Origin: Corythucha ciliata
Lineage: Eukaryota; Arthropoda; Insecta; Hemiptera; Tingidae
Assembly: GCA_038030265.1 (NCBI GenBank)
Contig: CM075939.1
Location: 15,295,253 to 15,359,252, forward strand
DNA length: 64,000 nt
Reading direction: 5' to 3'
The position numbers were made by a program, and so were the translations under genes. The notes under the pieces are model-generated. The model was not told the DNA's origin and did not search any database. It saw only the letters and a program-made list of their open reading frames with translations. Positions 47,490-60,061 of this stretch are shown piece after piece (position 1 is the first letter of the stretch; every line of letters starts with the position of its first letter).

Positions 47490-47715
47490 AGCTATGTCTC
47501 CAATTGTGCGCTTTCGTCGTTCTCTTTCAATTCAACACGCCTTTTCAACTTTCGCTTCAACTTTCAACAACGCAAGCGTCTAAGCTATGCACGCAATTTC
47601 TGATAGTCTTCCAGCTTTTTGAGGCACGCAATAGAGCATTCCTCACGTGCGACACACCGTGCGCTATGACGCATGTCTCTGACGCACGCAAAAAGGCACA
47701 AGTGGAGACGTAGCT
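47490..47715. mobile_element. PIF/Harbinger-like MITE, 226 bp, with TTA target duplication
   Basis: Ends AGCTATGTCTCCAATTGTG and CACAAGTGGAGACGTAGCT are inverted at 17 of 19 positions and are flanked on both sides by TTA (47487-47489 and 47716-47718), the 3 bp duplication typical of PIF/Harbinger. It is inserted in the C block of the hAT-like element and is therefore younger than that array. The open frame at 47504-47713 lies entirely inside the element and is not a gene. Confidence 0.8.
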
Positions 47716-47716
47716 T

Positions 47717-48050
47717 TAGGGTAACATCGTCAGTTTTAGTGTATAACGTGAGTTGTGTGGTGAAAACTTCTGTTTTGGGGTAACACTTAAACTATCCGTT
47801 TTGAAAATAAAATATTCAGTTTTAGAGTAAAATCTTCAGTTTTTGGTTTAAAAATGTCAGTTTTAACGTCTCTCGGGCAAGACGTTGTACTCGTAGCCGT
47901 CGGGCACCCTTTATTGGACGGTAAGCCCTTCCTACTAGTATCAATATTTCTGGAGAAAAAATCGTCAGTTTTTGGACAGAAACGTCTAAATATAAGGCTA
48001 CAACGATAGTTTCCCATCGGAAATGGTAGTTTTTGAAGGATTCTGACACT
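47717..48050. repeat. Family C units, continuation
   Basis: C units resume (GGTAACATCGTCAGTTTTAG) after the Harbinger-like MITE. They are interrupted at about 47870-47945 by a GC-richer segment with CGTAGCCGTCGGGCACC of unknown nature. Confidence 0.65.
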
Positions 48051-48189
48051 TTTTGTGAATATTTAGTACCTGGGCGCCTATCTACCTGAGTGGACGAATT
48101 ACCAGTTCTCTGGCTGGGTTCCCTGATGGTACATCTGACATCTTCTGCCCACCCCCTAGACCAAGGGTTGGCTACGCCCCTGGCTGGAA

Positions 48190-48850
48190 ATCGTCAATTC
48201 ATTTCATAGAAACTGAATTCACACAAAATTGGTTCGTTATCCGTCAGAAACTGACATCTCTCCTAGGATACTGACGTTTTTTTTTTTTAGCCTTCCATTC
48301 AAATGTTTCTATCCAAAAACCCCCAGAAACGGTTACTGTCGGAGCTAAACCCGGAATTTTCATCTTGTGGGGCTCTCCTTTAGGCTCGGTAACTATAGTA
48401 ATTTAGCTCATCAAACTGGGCCCCTCCAACGCTTACAGACGAATAATTCTTAGTCAGGAACTCACATTAATGTAAACCATCAATTTACAGTCCTCAACAA
48501 CCATGTAACCAGAAGTGGGCCTTATCTTCCCGAATATAGGGTGCGATATCAGGAAAGCAGGAGGACGCGGCCGGGAAGTGACCCGGTGCGTGCAAACGTG
48601 TATAGCCACCTCGTGAACTTAGGAAAGGGCAACTCCGGGGCTGAATGCGTGCTCGATGCGTGTCAGGGTCCCTCGTAGCTCTAACGGGTTAATGGTCCAT
48701 TTAGCGCGATTTAACGCGAAATTTTATAGCGCGAAAGTTGTCGGTTCATCCAGTCGACCCTAAAAGGTGCATATAACCAATGCTACGTTTGGAGGGGGGG
48801 GGAGGGTCTATTAGTTAGTTAAGTGAGGACGGCCCGAGCGCAAACGCCTG
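48190..48850. other. Non-array sequence between two array elements
   Basis: Nothing recognised apart from a G9 run at 48794-48802 and a few GAAACTGACATCTCTCCTAG-like words. GC content is higher around 48540-48680. Confidence 0.35.
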
Positions 48851-48859
48851 TGATCGGTT

Positions 48860-50270
48860 TATTGTTTTAAGAGCGTGAATAGCCATGTTTGTCCATTTTT
48901 CGGGTGCAGATGGCCACTTTGAAGGCGTGAGTCGTCGTCTGTTGCCTCTGTAGGGCACAAAAAGATCAGTTTGGCCATTTTTAGACCGTGGTAAATTGCT
49001 TTATTGCTTTGCCTTATTTGCGGCGCTGGAAAGTACGCAAGCATGCCACTTTTGGGGAGTAAGTAGCAAGTTTTATTATTTTTAGAGCACAAAATGGTCA
49101 CTTTAGACATTTTAAACCAGGAAGGCTCAGTCTGGCCATTTAACGCAGGAATAGTCTGTTTAAGGCTTTTTAAAGCGCGAATCGTCAGTTTAAACATTTG
49201 TAGGCCGCTCAGAGTTAGTTTTTTCAATCTTGTAGGGCGTGAATAACCAGTTGGACCATTTCAAACCGTCAGTTCGGTTATTTCTAAGGCATGAATTGTC
49301 AAAGCGAAATTTTCGCAGTTCACGGATCCGTCATTTTAGAGCGCAAATTAAATTAAACCATTCTTACTTACCGTTAGTCCGACCATTTTGCTTATGCAAC
49401 CAGCCAGTTTGGCCATTTTTATGGTGCGAATAGTCCGTCGAGCCATTTTTAGGGTTTTAGGAACGAGAATTATTGTCAGTCAGCCCGTTTTTAGAGCGAT
49501 AAATTGTCAGTCCAGCGATTTTCAATAGGCGTGAATGGCCATTTTGGACATTTTCAGGGCAGAAATCGGCGGTTTCAAGGCGCGAATCGGCGAATCGTCA
49601 GTTTTGCCGATTTCATGCCTTGGATATAACCAGTTTTGGGGTAGTCAGTGAGTTTTATTATTTATATGGCGCTAATACGTAAAACCCGAATGTTCAGTTA
49701 TGCCATATTTGGCGCGCTAGCTAGGCGCCGGTAGATTTTGCCATTTTCAGGGGTGGAATCATCTATTCCGGTGTTTTGAGGGCGCGAATCGTCAGATTTG
49801 TTATATTTAGGGCGCAATTAGCACTGCCAAGCCAAGGCGCGAAATGGTCAGTTTGCCCATTCTTGGCGCGTGAATTTTTGGCGCTTATGCTAATTCCAGG
49901 GCAGGAATGCTCTGTTGAAGCATTTTCAGGGCGCAAATCGTCAGTTAACCCATTTTTAGTAGGACGCGTACAGTCAGTTTGGCCATTTTTAACGTGCGAA
50001 AGGTCGATTTAGACATTTATGTAGAGCGGGAATCATGATATTGTCTGACATTTTTCAGGGCTGCACGAATTGTCGCAGTTTAGCCATATTTAGGGCGCGC
50101 TTGAAGTCATTTTGGCTGTTTTTAGAGGGGATTTTTAGGGCGCAAATAGTCAGTTTATTAGTCATTTTCAAGGCAGGAATCGGCAGTTTTGCCATTTAGG
50201 GACCTTTTAACAGGGAGTTTAGCCGTTTTTATAGTGGGAATAGCAGTGAATGGCTGTCAAGCCGTCTTTA
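48860..50270. repeat. Family E array, reversed
   Basis: Units around GTCAGTTTGGCCATTTTTAG followed by GGCGCGAAT, about 30 bp, the reverse complement of the 30.7-31.8 kb array. The array is followed at 50317-50336 by AATCCTAGATCCGCGTCTTT, which resembles a transposon end. Confidence 0.85.
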
Positions 50271-50339
50271 GTAGAGCGAAGCACACAATTTCCCAATAAG
50301 CCCCTCCCTTGAGCAAATCCTAGATCCGCGTCTTTGTAC

Positions 50340-53060
50340 CTGTATACCTGTTTTCTGCGATCCGAAGGAACTAAGTTCTCTGGTAGAATTTTCATTCAAA
50401 CATTCATATCGAATTTTAGGGACGAAATTTCAAATTTTGAGGGCAAACTTTAACAGCGACAGTGTAATCTGGAATTTGCGTCCAGCAGTTCATTTCCCAC
50501 CGAACTCTCCATTAACATAATGTTTCAATTAGGAGAGGACGGGTGGAATTAAAGTGCTCCGGAGCTGAATTTTATACCAATGCAAAACGCTATAATAAGT
50601 TTTACACGAGGGGGGGGGGTGACCATTACGGAATTGGAAGTAACTATAATTGGGTGAAATTGACAGTTTCTAGCTAATATAAAGTCGTCATTTGTGATAA
50701 AAATAATTGAATATTTTTATTCGTGGACTCATAATATTCGTGGACGCTTTATACGCGAATTTACTCTTTTGTTAAGTCAAACACGTATAGTTTTAAATAA
50801 AAATAACTCGACCAGCATGTGGGGACGGTGGGATATTTCTTTCGCTTTTGGTTTGTCCTGCCAACGGAAAATGATGACTTCAATACCAGAAGGCGTAAAT
50901 TGCACTACGTTGATCAAACGTTTGGGTGGGGAGGGGCGTGCTGGGGATCGATCAATTTGCCGATGTGACTTTTGGAAATGAATAGGACACGCTGATGCTG
51001 TTTCAAATTGTACACTGCATTCGCTTTCAACCGAGCGATCGTAAATTACTTTGAAAATGTGGCTTGTGGAGTTTGAACTTGCGGATGAGTTCAGTGTGGG
51101 TGGATTCAATGTTCCAATATACACATCATGCTTTCCAATTTTTTTTTTTTTTTCCTGTGAGGAGATTTGGGAAGATAATACGGGTGAATAATTAATGTTG
51201 CAATAACAATCAATTACTATACTAAGGGGTAAAAATAAATTAGCTAATTCACTCCAAAAACACATTACGACCAAAGCTCCAGCCTCTCCCCTTCACCAAT
51301 GTAAGTTGAAAATTATGTTAATTATAAAAGAGTAAAGCGAGTACGCTAATGAGAATGATCAGCAAACTCGACGTCCTTATTACGAACTCAATAACTCTTT
51401 GCCACATTACCGCGCACCCGACTGTAACCCCTTCCATTCATTGTCTCTTTGTTAACAGTCGACAAACGACGAAAGCACACATTTCTCTCTTGATAAACCG
51501 TGACAAATTACCAAAACTCGCGGTTGGTTATACAGCGAAGGTGTTATTCTCACTTGAACGAGCATCTCATTTAAACGCAAAAGCTCATTACCCTGGTGGA
51601 TAAGAGGGGAAATAGAAGGGAGGGTGGCAGAAGGCCCGAGGGACGCTAATTGTATGACGGGTTAATTTACTAGGTTTTATCGTTTTGCACGCCTCCTCAA
51701 AATAACTGTGCATTTCAGTAAAAATGGGTATTTTTAAGTTATTCCTCAATCGGAAAGCATTAAATTTTAATACTTCGCCCACAATGAGTGGCTATGATGT
51801 CATAAAACGGTTGTAAAAGCTATGGTATAGCTCCACATCAAACTTTATCATGCTTGACATGATATAACCCAACGGAGTGTACATATCTTGATTTAAACGT
51901 TTCCCTCCGTGGGAGAGGATTTCATTCTTTCCGTTTTTACAGTGTTCCTCAATCATTTCAAGCTTAATATTTATTTTCGTTCCGGTCCTCTCCGGGGGTA
52001 AGAGGCTTACACGATGGGGAAAGGAGGCGAAGGGTAGAGTAAACGAGTTTTAATGTAAGTTGAAATCATTTCGCTGACTTCCCCAAAACCGTTAGTCAAT
52101 GTAAAACCCCTAATGGGGGAAGAAATGAAAACAATTTTTTTTTTGCTCGTTAAACAAATTCAAAAAATTGAGGAAGGAGGCCCTAAAAAACGAATTGAAC
52201 GAATGGTGTGGCGAGAATGTTGAGCTTTTTGATTTCTTTTTACGCCTCTTCTGCAAAGGATTCTCAAAGCAAAACAAGAAACAGTTTTCGACCCCTGAGC
52301 ACGAAGACGACATCGTTAAAAAGCTCATAAAACAAAGTCATTCAATAGCTGAAAAACAGGATTTAACGGAGAGAAGGAAGAAGCGTGACACTTCATTCCT
52401 ACATGTCCCCCTTTTGCAACACCAATTGCAACTAACTCATCAGTTTTGAACTCACATTCTGCTCTAAACTACTCCTTAAGTAAATTAATACAAAGGATGA
52501 CGGGTGAGGAGGTTTAATTAGTAGTCAGGTGGGATCAGATCCGAGCTTCAAGATACACCCGCACTCGCGGGATCGAAGCTCAAGGGGGGAAACATGGCTG
52601 AGCCTTGAGGGCGATTATTTTTCACTTAATGAATTTCATTACCCAAGGAAATCTATTCCCTTCCGTGATGTTTCAGTGAAACGGAGATTGAGACGGGGGG
52701 TTGACCCCTACTCGCCCTTCCAACAGAGTAATGGATCTATTCTTCGCACTTTACAGCCCGGACCTTTTTGCGTGGTGAAACAATTTGTTCGTATCGACCG
52801 GAAATCCTGGCCCGAAATAGCTTCAGACTGGAAGAAGAAAACGGTCGATAATCATGGTGCATGTTTTTCGGACTTGGAAGGGGGCGGCATTGTTGCGGTG
52901 GATGCGGTCAAAACAAGTGATGCACGAAGCAAATTGAACTTATATGTATAGATTTACGGATTCCCCGTGTCGATAAACCCCCGAGATACGAGACTTCGGT
53001 CAATTTTGAATACATATAAGCAAAGCCACCCAGGGACTGAGTGTGCGATTTTTTGAGTCA
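50340..53060. other. Unique sequence with the longest unexplained open frames
   Basis: Contains G10 at 50610-50619. A minus-strand open frame at 50777-51274 (165 codons) and plus-strand frames at 52168-52449 (93 codons) and 52529-52951 (140 codons) lie outside any repeat that I can see. None contains a domain, catalytic motif or signal peptide that I recognise. I do not call them genes, but they are the best candidates in the window. Confidence 0.35.
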
Positions 53061-53269
53061 CTTTTCCGGTCCTGGCCTAAGCGCTCCTGTCAGTAAAATA
53101 GAAAAAAAAAGGGCTATTTGCGTCTAAAATTGAGCCGAAAAAGGAACGCTTTTTAGAATATAAAATCATTAAATCCGAAAATGGAACATTTTTTGCTTTT
53201 AGTTTAATTTTTATACGATTTAATTCGACTCAAAAGTCGTCTATTCTTGCCCATGTGGACTATTTCAGG

Positions 53270-53617
53270 GGCAAGCGAGCGGATAAAATTAAGAAAAATA
53301 CGTTATTCGTGGCTAAAATATTGATAAAAGCGTTGTTGGGGCGAATGGAGAAAGCGCGCTTATGTGCCGCATGGGACAAGTCCACGGCTACAATTGGGGG
53401 AAAGTAATTGACAAATAATTCCAATTCCTGGTATCTGGAGGCCACTTCTCGGGTATTATTGATAAAATGATGCACCCTTCCCCAGTTTTCGTTCGACCTG
53501 AGACTAGGTTGAATTGAGAAAGCTCCTGTTCTTGAGGCGAGTGCGTGGCTATATAAGTTTAGGAAGAACGCTAGTTTACGTCTAACATTAAGAAAAAAGC
53601 TCATCCGCAGCCAAAAT

Positions 53618-53678
<61 letters not shown>

Positions 53679-53765
53679 AAACGATTTGCGATATCTCGAT
53701 GCTACTAGTTCCAAGGAAAAATTGATACCGCAAGTACTGGTTCATGACTAAAATCGAGAGAAGTA
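53270..53765. repeat. Family A array with a (GA)n microsatellite
   Basis: Diverged forward A units with a perfect (GA)27 tract at 53621-53674. The 110 bp to its left include a further A-like unit (CGTCTAAAATTGAG). Confidence 0.8.
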
Positions 53766-53769
53766 CTTA

Positions 53770-54040
53770 AATTGCGGGAAAACATCACGTCGGCACGGGA
53801 GAAGAGGGGCCACAGCACTACCTACAATATACGATCTCCATACCCGGCAAAACCTAGCCAGGAAGGACCATGGGCACACCATGAACGAACCTTGTGGGCA
53901 TATCTGATGGGAAAGGGGGCGTTGCGGCTTAAACGTGACGTGGCCTTGCATATGAGACCGAATGATGTTGGGGGTTTCACCTCTCAGAGGGGAAGGGGGC
54001 GGAGGTTAACCCACCCATACAAATGAAAATCCTGAAAATT
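53770..54040. repeat. GC-richer dispersed repeat, copy 1
   Basis: Shares ACGATCTCC and the run CCGGCAAAACC...CAGG(A/G)AGGACC with 63310-63375, in the same order. The plus-strand open frame (53772-54026) is not recognised as protein. Confidence 0.4.
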
Positions 54041-54358
54041 GAGGTCCTCTCACAGTTTCGACCCCAGAAAACTGAGCTAAGCAAGGCTGGGGGGGGGGAG
54101 GCTATGTTTTGAAACAGCAAATTCTACTCAAGCAATTCAACTCACTCGAATCCACAGTTGTGACAAGAGTAGTGCGGTAAGGATGGGAGTAATCCCATTA
54201 TTGTCCGGAGAAAGGGTCTTCTAAATTCAATTAATTCACTAATTGACGGACATACATTATAAAGAAAAAAGTGACGTAATACATGCACTGACCCCGATAG
54301 GTACAGTTTGAGCTCCGGGAGGGGATTTCTCCTGGGTGGATTCGTTCTTTGCGTGGAC

Positions 54359-54433
54359 TCCCGGGATGGTTCAGTTGGTTAGAGCACCTGGCGCGAAACT
54401 AGGGCGTCGTGGGTTCGAATCCCACCTAGGGAG
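54359..54433 (+). tRNA. tRNA-like sequence (possible pseudogene or SINE-derived)
   Basis: A cloverleaf can be drawn. The acceptor strands TCCCGGG and CTAGGGA pair at six of seven positions (one G-T and one mismatch). D-stem strands are GTTC/GAGC, the anticodon stem is CCTGG/CTAGG with loop CGCGAAA, and the T arm GTGGG-TTCGAAT-CCCAC is perfect. Internal promoter-like boxes A (TGGTTCAGTTGG) and B (GGGTTCGAATCCC) are present. Position 33 is G instead of the invariant U, there is one extra base before the D stem, and the nominal anticodon CGA (serine) lacks the long variable arm that serine tRNAs need. It is more likely a decayed or SINE-derived copy than a working tRNA. Confidence 0.55.
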
Positions 54434-54590
54434 AAATTTTTTCTCGGAACTCAATACAAGTAAAGAATAGTAAGTATTCAATTTAAAGATTAATTTATTT
54501 AAATAAATTGAATGAAAGTGATATCATATCTTTCCGGACGACGATGGAAGGGCATAGCCCAATACGATTCGAGTTTCGATAAAAAATGGG

Positions 54591-54662
54591 CTCCCCGGCG
54601 GGATTTGAACCCGCAACCTCTGGATTACTGATCCAGCACGCTGCCAATTGCGCCTCGGTGAC
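54591..54662 (-). tRNA. tRNA-like sequence, nominal anticodon AGT, probably decayed
   Basis: On the minus strand the T arm GCGGG-TTCAAAT-CCCGC and the anticodon stem CTGGA/TCCAG are perfect, with loop TCAGTAA (AGT, threonine). The acceptor pairs at only five of seven positions, position 33 is C, and the D arm is weak (GCGC/GCGT). It lies 157 bp from and opposite to the tRNA-like sequence at 54359. Open frames across it give the familiar spurious peptide RLRVQIPPGSP. Confidence 0.5.
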
Positions 54663-54764
54663 GCCGAACAAGAAACCACGAAACGAGCAAAATGCGTTGT
54701 TTTGGAGAGAAAAATCAGTTCTCGTACTGTGGTTTTAAGCCCGAAGTTGCCTTCAGAGGCCATG

Positions 54765-55570
54765 GATTCACGTTTTCCTAAATTTTTGCAGTGAGTAGGC
54801 GTTTTCCTAAATTTTAGCTGCGAAATTTAGGGTTTCTCTCAATGTATCCTACTAATTGACGATTTTTTTCATTTGTATCCGCAAATTATTGTTTTTCCCA
54901 GACTTTATCCGCGAATTAGCAATTATTTACTTAATTTTAGGCGCAAATTAATTGGCGATTTTTTCCTTTTTCGGCCGCGAATTATAGCCTTTTGTCCGAG
55001 TTTTATCCGCAATTAGCGCTTTTTTGTCTATTTCATTCGTGTTTTTTCTCAATTTTAGCAGCGATTAAATTAGTGATTTTCCTCATCATCATTTCGCCTA
55101 ATTTTAGCTGATAATTATCAATTTTTTTAGTTTCGTGAGTTATGGTTTTTCGCTTCCATTTCGAGAATTTTCCATTTCAACCCCCACTTAGAGTTTTTTC
55201 TTGTTTTCAATTATAACTGCGATTTTTTTTTTTTTTTTTCACTTTTGTAACTTTGAATTAGCGCTTTTTCACCATTTTAGCCACGGGTTTGGCTAAAGAA
55301 TGGTACGTTGATTTTTTCTTAATTTTGGCCTGGAAGTTTAATCGAGAAACGACAAATGAACGCTTTTTCGCAGTTTTATTAGCGCTTTTTCCAAACTTTT
55401 TGATGCGCGTACTCGGCCTCAAAGAGCAGCACATTAGTGCGCCTTCTCAACTGTATCGGCTCAAGGACCTGAAGAAACGTGGGATCGGCGAAATTTTCTC
55501 TATTTTAGCCGCGAAGTTACCTCCAGAAGGCGCCATTTCTCTCAATTTTAGGCTTCAAAACAGCGCTTTT
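54765..55570. repeat. Family A array, reversed
   Basis: Units such as TTTCTCAATTTTAGCAGCGA and GCGCTTTTTCACCATTTTAG. A T run lies near 55218-55238. The 96-codon frame at 55289-55579 reads the array as repeats of the type FSILAAKLPPEGAISLNF and is not a gene. Confidence 0.85.
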
Positions 55571-55579
55571 GTGGGATAA

Positions 55580-58500
55580 ATAGAATATTCAGCCACGCTC
55601 TTTGCTGATTGCCTACAACGTTCCATTCTCCAGGGGGCCCCAGTCAGGATGTCGGGGGAAAAAATGTCGCAAGCTGAATCCAATGACGGCACATCAGACA
55701 TGATACTATCTCGCCGTAGCAACCGCCTCACGTGAGTTTCTCCCGACAACTCCAACTACGGCCGCGAGGTCGGGTGGGCTGAAAATAGTCGAAAGGAGCC
55801 GATATCGCTGTCCAACCGCACAGCAAAACTCATTTTCACGTACCAACTTTTATGAATATAAAACCTAAAGATTGTATTTGTTCTATATTTAAGCTTTTCG
55901 GTGCTCCCTCTGCCCGGGGGGGTCCGCCCCCCTCGCCTCTAACTCGGTACGCTATACTGCACTGAAAATGGCGGGTAGCCGAAACTGGTCCGTCGATGAA
56001 GCACTCCGACGAGGGAAGACTGACAACGTAGGCTCTACGGCTACGACTTGCAGTTTTTTTGTTTTGTTTTTTTTTGTTTTTTAAACTCAACTGCTTCCCC
56101 CTAAAATTGTTTTGCATTTTAATAGCCAATCAACATATTATGGGTTTTTATTACTATTTTCAGGCAATTTTAACCTTCTAAAAGTCATTTTCTTCCCTTT
56201 ATACAATCCCAGAATCATGAAAGCCTCCTCCATCAAACCGTATGGCAACCTAAACATTTCAAATCTTCCAATACCTGCGGTATTCCTTACTTAAGCGAAC
56301 CATAATCTCCTGGAACTACACAAAGCAACCGCGTAATAGTTCGGGAGTGAACAAAGCTTTACTTTCTCTCAAACTGAGATTCATGCTTTGATTCATTGAA
56401 TAACAACAACATTTCGGATATAATATGAGAAAACAATTCTGTCATATTGGCAAACCGAAATCGCAACCTTTTACCTTCTCTCCTCCTCAAACCCAGTGAA
56501 ATTTGATTGTGCAGGCATGTTTTTCCTCGACAATATTTTACTTCCTGACAAGGTCAGAGGGCCGACTTATTTATACGTTAAAAAAAAAAGAGAACAAAAG
56601 CCTCTGAAAAAGTGCCAATTAAAAGGGTATTCTGTTTTTTTACTCAAAGGTGGTAAATTCTGAATGATTTATTCACAAAGACCCTCCCCCCCTCCATCCA
56701 TCACCAACTACTACCAGGCACGCAGACATTTACTAATATTAGCCGGATCCTTTTTATTTAGTTACAAAAACCATCTGAGGCGTTAAAAATAAATAAATTA
56801 GTGCAGTAAAGCTGGTTGAATGCTGGGGCGGAATTTACGCCTAATCCACGTGACAGCCTTTTTTTTTTCACTTGTTTTTTAAAATTGGGTTTGGCTGCCG
56901 GCTGCCAGAAAAAAAAAAAAAGTTCATTATGGCGTCTAAAAAATTGTCTCCCTTTAAATCCACCGGTGAAAATTAGGTTGTGCTTTTTAGAGTCCTGTAG
57001 AGTTTGGTATATAAAGGTAAGAAACAATTCTGCCCACTCTCCTCCTACCTCAGTTTCATTAGATAATTGATTTAAACCAATTTAAAAAGCTAGTGAAATT
57101 AACGGAGTTTGCTCGTTCCCCCATTGGATTATTCAAACAAAAACGCGTCAACCCTGAATTTAACCAAGGGTTTTCGCTTTTAAAGAGAGAAAAAAAAAGA
57201 TTCCTTTCGTCGTCTGCAGAATAAACCCTTTTGACGAGGGGGTTTTTCTCTCCTTTCGCGTCATGCTAATGGATACACCTCCACTTTGCTGATTATGGTA
57301 GACTGAGGTTTATATTTCTGTAACTGCAGGGAAAAGAGGTTTGCCTCATTAGTCGGATGAGGTCTAGAACTTCTTTATTCCCCGGTTTTTTGAGCGGGGG
57401 AGAAAAAACTTTAAACAAGTTTTCGAGGGAAAAAGGGGGAGGGGGAGAAAAATCTTCGCTGATTAGTCAGTTTGATTATATTCAGGACACCTGTCAAAGA
57501 AAACCCGCCTGTTTATTTTTTTTTCTCTCTCTCTTTCTCTCTCAAAGAATGTCTTCTTGTATAAAGAATAACATTTACAAGGAGCTTTAATATCCTTTGA
57601 TATGCATATTGTGCTACAAAGAAACCACCCGCTTTGTAAACATTATAGGCGCCTGTTTATCTTGGAGAACCAACGGCATACTCACCACACATTATACTCA
57701 GCCTCGCGAACCATCCATCACGCGAGCTTGTCTCGTTACACGAGTTGCTTTAAAAAAAAAAAAAAAAAAGTGTCGCCAGGCTCTATTGATTAAGTTCATG
57801 AAAAGATCAACAGGTGAAACCTTGTTTAAATTTAAAAGAAAGCCCCTTTTTTACAGGCTGAACCCCCCTATTAGGGCTTCTGGTAACGTAAAACCGATCC
57901 GTTCAAAAGATTTTTGGAGTCATTATTGAAACCCTGGATGCCAGTCGTTGAGATTCACTGCTTTTCTTTAATCGAACAATTTAAAATGATTAATATTCTG
58001 AACCATCAATTTATATACCTTCTCGATCTATATTTTTCTCATTAATAGACCACCATGCCTGTTGAATATACATTAGCCTTTTATGAAATTATGTGTTCGG
58101 ATAAATCGCTTTATACCCGTGTGTCATGACCCGCCCGTGACTTTTGAAGTAAAAATGATAATAAAAATATTTAATTAACAATTTTAAAGTCCCTATTTTT
58201 AGAATAAACGCATTATTTAATCTAAGCTTACGTTGTGACTACTTGCTTCATAAATTAGTAGGGATCTTCAATCTTCATTTCTCTCTCGGTTTAAACGAGG
58301 CCAATGGACGCCGCCGTCGTGTTTTTATTTAAGAATCCGGGATCAGCGTACTAAACAACTCAATTAATAATTACACTATAGCTTGTTGCCAGGGATTGCC
58401 TTTTTCTTATATGAGATAGACCCACCAGTTTGGAGCAACCCTCTGCCATTCGTCAAAACATGTTTCAAATTCGTTTCTTCCTTTTTTGTGGTTTCTTTAT

Positions 58501-60060
58501 TTTATTATTGTCTTGGAGGCTTGAGAGGCATAAAGTACAAGCCAAACAAAATCCAATTATAATGATGAATTAACAGGAAAAAAAACTATAAAATTTATGA
58601 CAATAAATGTGCGCACAAAAAAAGGAATGAACAGTTATTTATGTTAAAAAACAATGGGAATTCCCTCTCTCGCGCCCCATTCTCCATACTATCACAAATG
58701 AAGGTTAAGTTACAAGCTATCGAATTACCATAAAATGGGGAACTATCTCAAATATCTCCAAAGCCACGTCTCATAAAAATATTTCAATAAGGGGGAGGGG
58801 TGATCGGGAGTAGAGAAAGCCAGAATGAAAGTCACGATTTACGTAAAAACCTCCTTTGAATGCTATCATAGGAGGTAGTGGTCGAACAAATTGATGCCAG
58901 CATAAATAATAAGGATCTAATGGAATTATTTTTTTTCTGCTGATCCACTAACGATCTTGTGTTAAACTTGAATGGTTCTCGCGGTTTATATCCGGTTTCT
59001 GAAATGCTATATCTTTTAAGCCAAGAATGCGGCAAGTGGTGTCATTTTGTTTGAAGGAGTGCTCTTGTACGGAAACAGAAGCGCTTCAGATCTTGTTTCA
59101 TTCTTCACTGTTTTTTTTTTAATTACCTACTGTTAACAGCCAAGTGATCGTACTCTAAGAGCTACAAGAAATTTCCTATAGCGTTTTTTGTGATATCTTA
59201 TAGGTCCGCTGAAATTAAGATCGTGTTAAAAACAATCCAAGTTCTAACACTCCACCCACCCATCTACCATCATTCTTTTATCCAAGTTGAGTTAAGGAGT
59301 TTTAGACAGTTTGGTCGACAGTGGTTTCATCAACTCTAACGGGCGCGGCGGGGCGGGGAGCCCTAAAAGACGTCACGCGCGGTTGGTTCAAAATTAAATA
59401 GTTGGGAGGATGGAGAAGGGGTATAGGGGTAGTAATGTTCAACTTTCGTTGCGGGCCAAGTTTTTATAGTTTCCTTCTTTTGAGCTGGCTGGCTTTGGAA
59501 ATTTCTTCAATCTGTAGTTTGTGATTAAAAGTTTGTGGTCGCAATTTCATTATAGTGCCGTACACTATGCTGGACAAGGGACTCAGTCAATCTGCTTAGC
59601 TTTATAGGGAAATATTAATCTTTGAATGAAATAAAATCGTTAAACATTGACAGTACAAACCTATGATGCGGTGAAGAATCAGATAAATTAGGTACTATTT
59701 TTTTTAATGGTGAGATTCACCCTACCTGGCAGCTCTTCTATGAAAACTCAAACCTTGTTCACTAACATTAGCAGCTAAATTATAACGCGCCTCTCATTTT
59801 ATTGAATAAGGCCCTAGAGCTGTAGGCCAGTAACTTTAAACAGTTTTCCAAGTTTGCAGCTTCGAAAACCCTGTGCTAACTTTGGGGTGCTCGAAAAACC
59901 TCGACATTTTCGGTCATGTTTCGGATTTTGACTTCTATCTCCCCCAAAATGCATGAAAAGGTCAATATTGCATTTTTTTTTTTTAGAAAATAAGAGAAAT
60001 CATTTTTTGGAGCCCTACTATTTTAGCTTAAATTAAAGCTGATTAGATTTACTACACTTC
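55580..60060. other. Unique sequence, no gene recognised
   Basis: Low-complexity patches only: T-rich near 56046-56083, A17 near 57751-57768 and CT-rich near 57519-57541. Open frames up to 110 codons (57597-57929) are unrecognised. This is the longest array-free stretch in the window. Confidence 0.4.
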
Positions 60061-60061
60061 G

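Larger units (their letters stand above)
45596..48182. mobile_element. Putative non-autonomous hAT element filled with D and C arrays
   Basis: The left end CAGGGGCGTAACCAGCC and the right end GGTTGGCTACGCCCCTG are inverted with about 15 of 17 matches, in the CAG...CTG format of hAT elements. The 8 bp outside the left end (GCATGAAA, 45588-45595) and outside the right end (GCTGGAAA, 48183-48190) agree at 6 of 8, as expected for an aged 8 bp hAT target duplication. The interior has no transposase. It is a D array (45640-46025), then a C block (46025-47489), a MITE, and more C units (47717-48050). That these ends moved this interior is an inference. Confidence 0.6.

Noticed and set aside
54359..54433. 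Functional tRNA-Ser(CGA)
   Set aside because: It lacks U33 and the long variable arm required of serine tRNAs. Kept only as a tRNA-like sequence.
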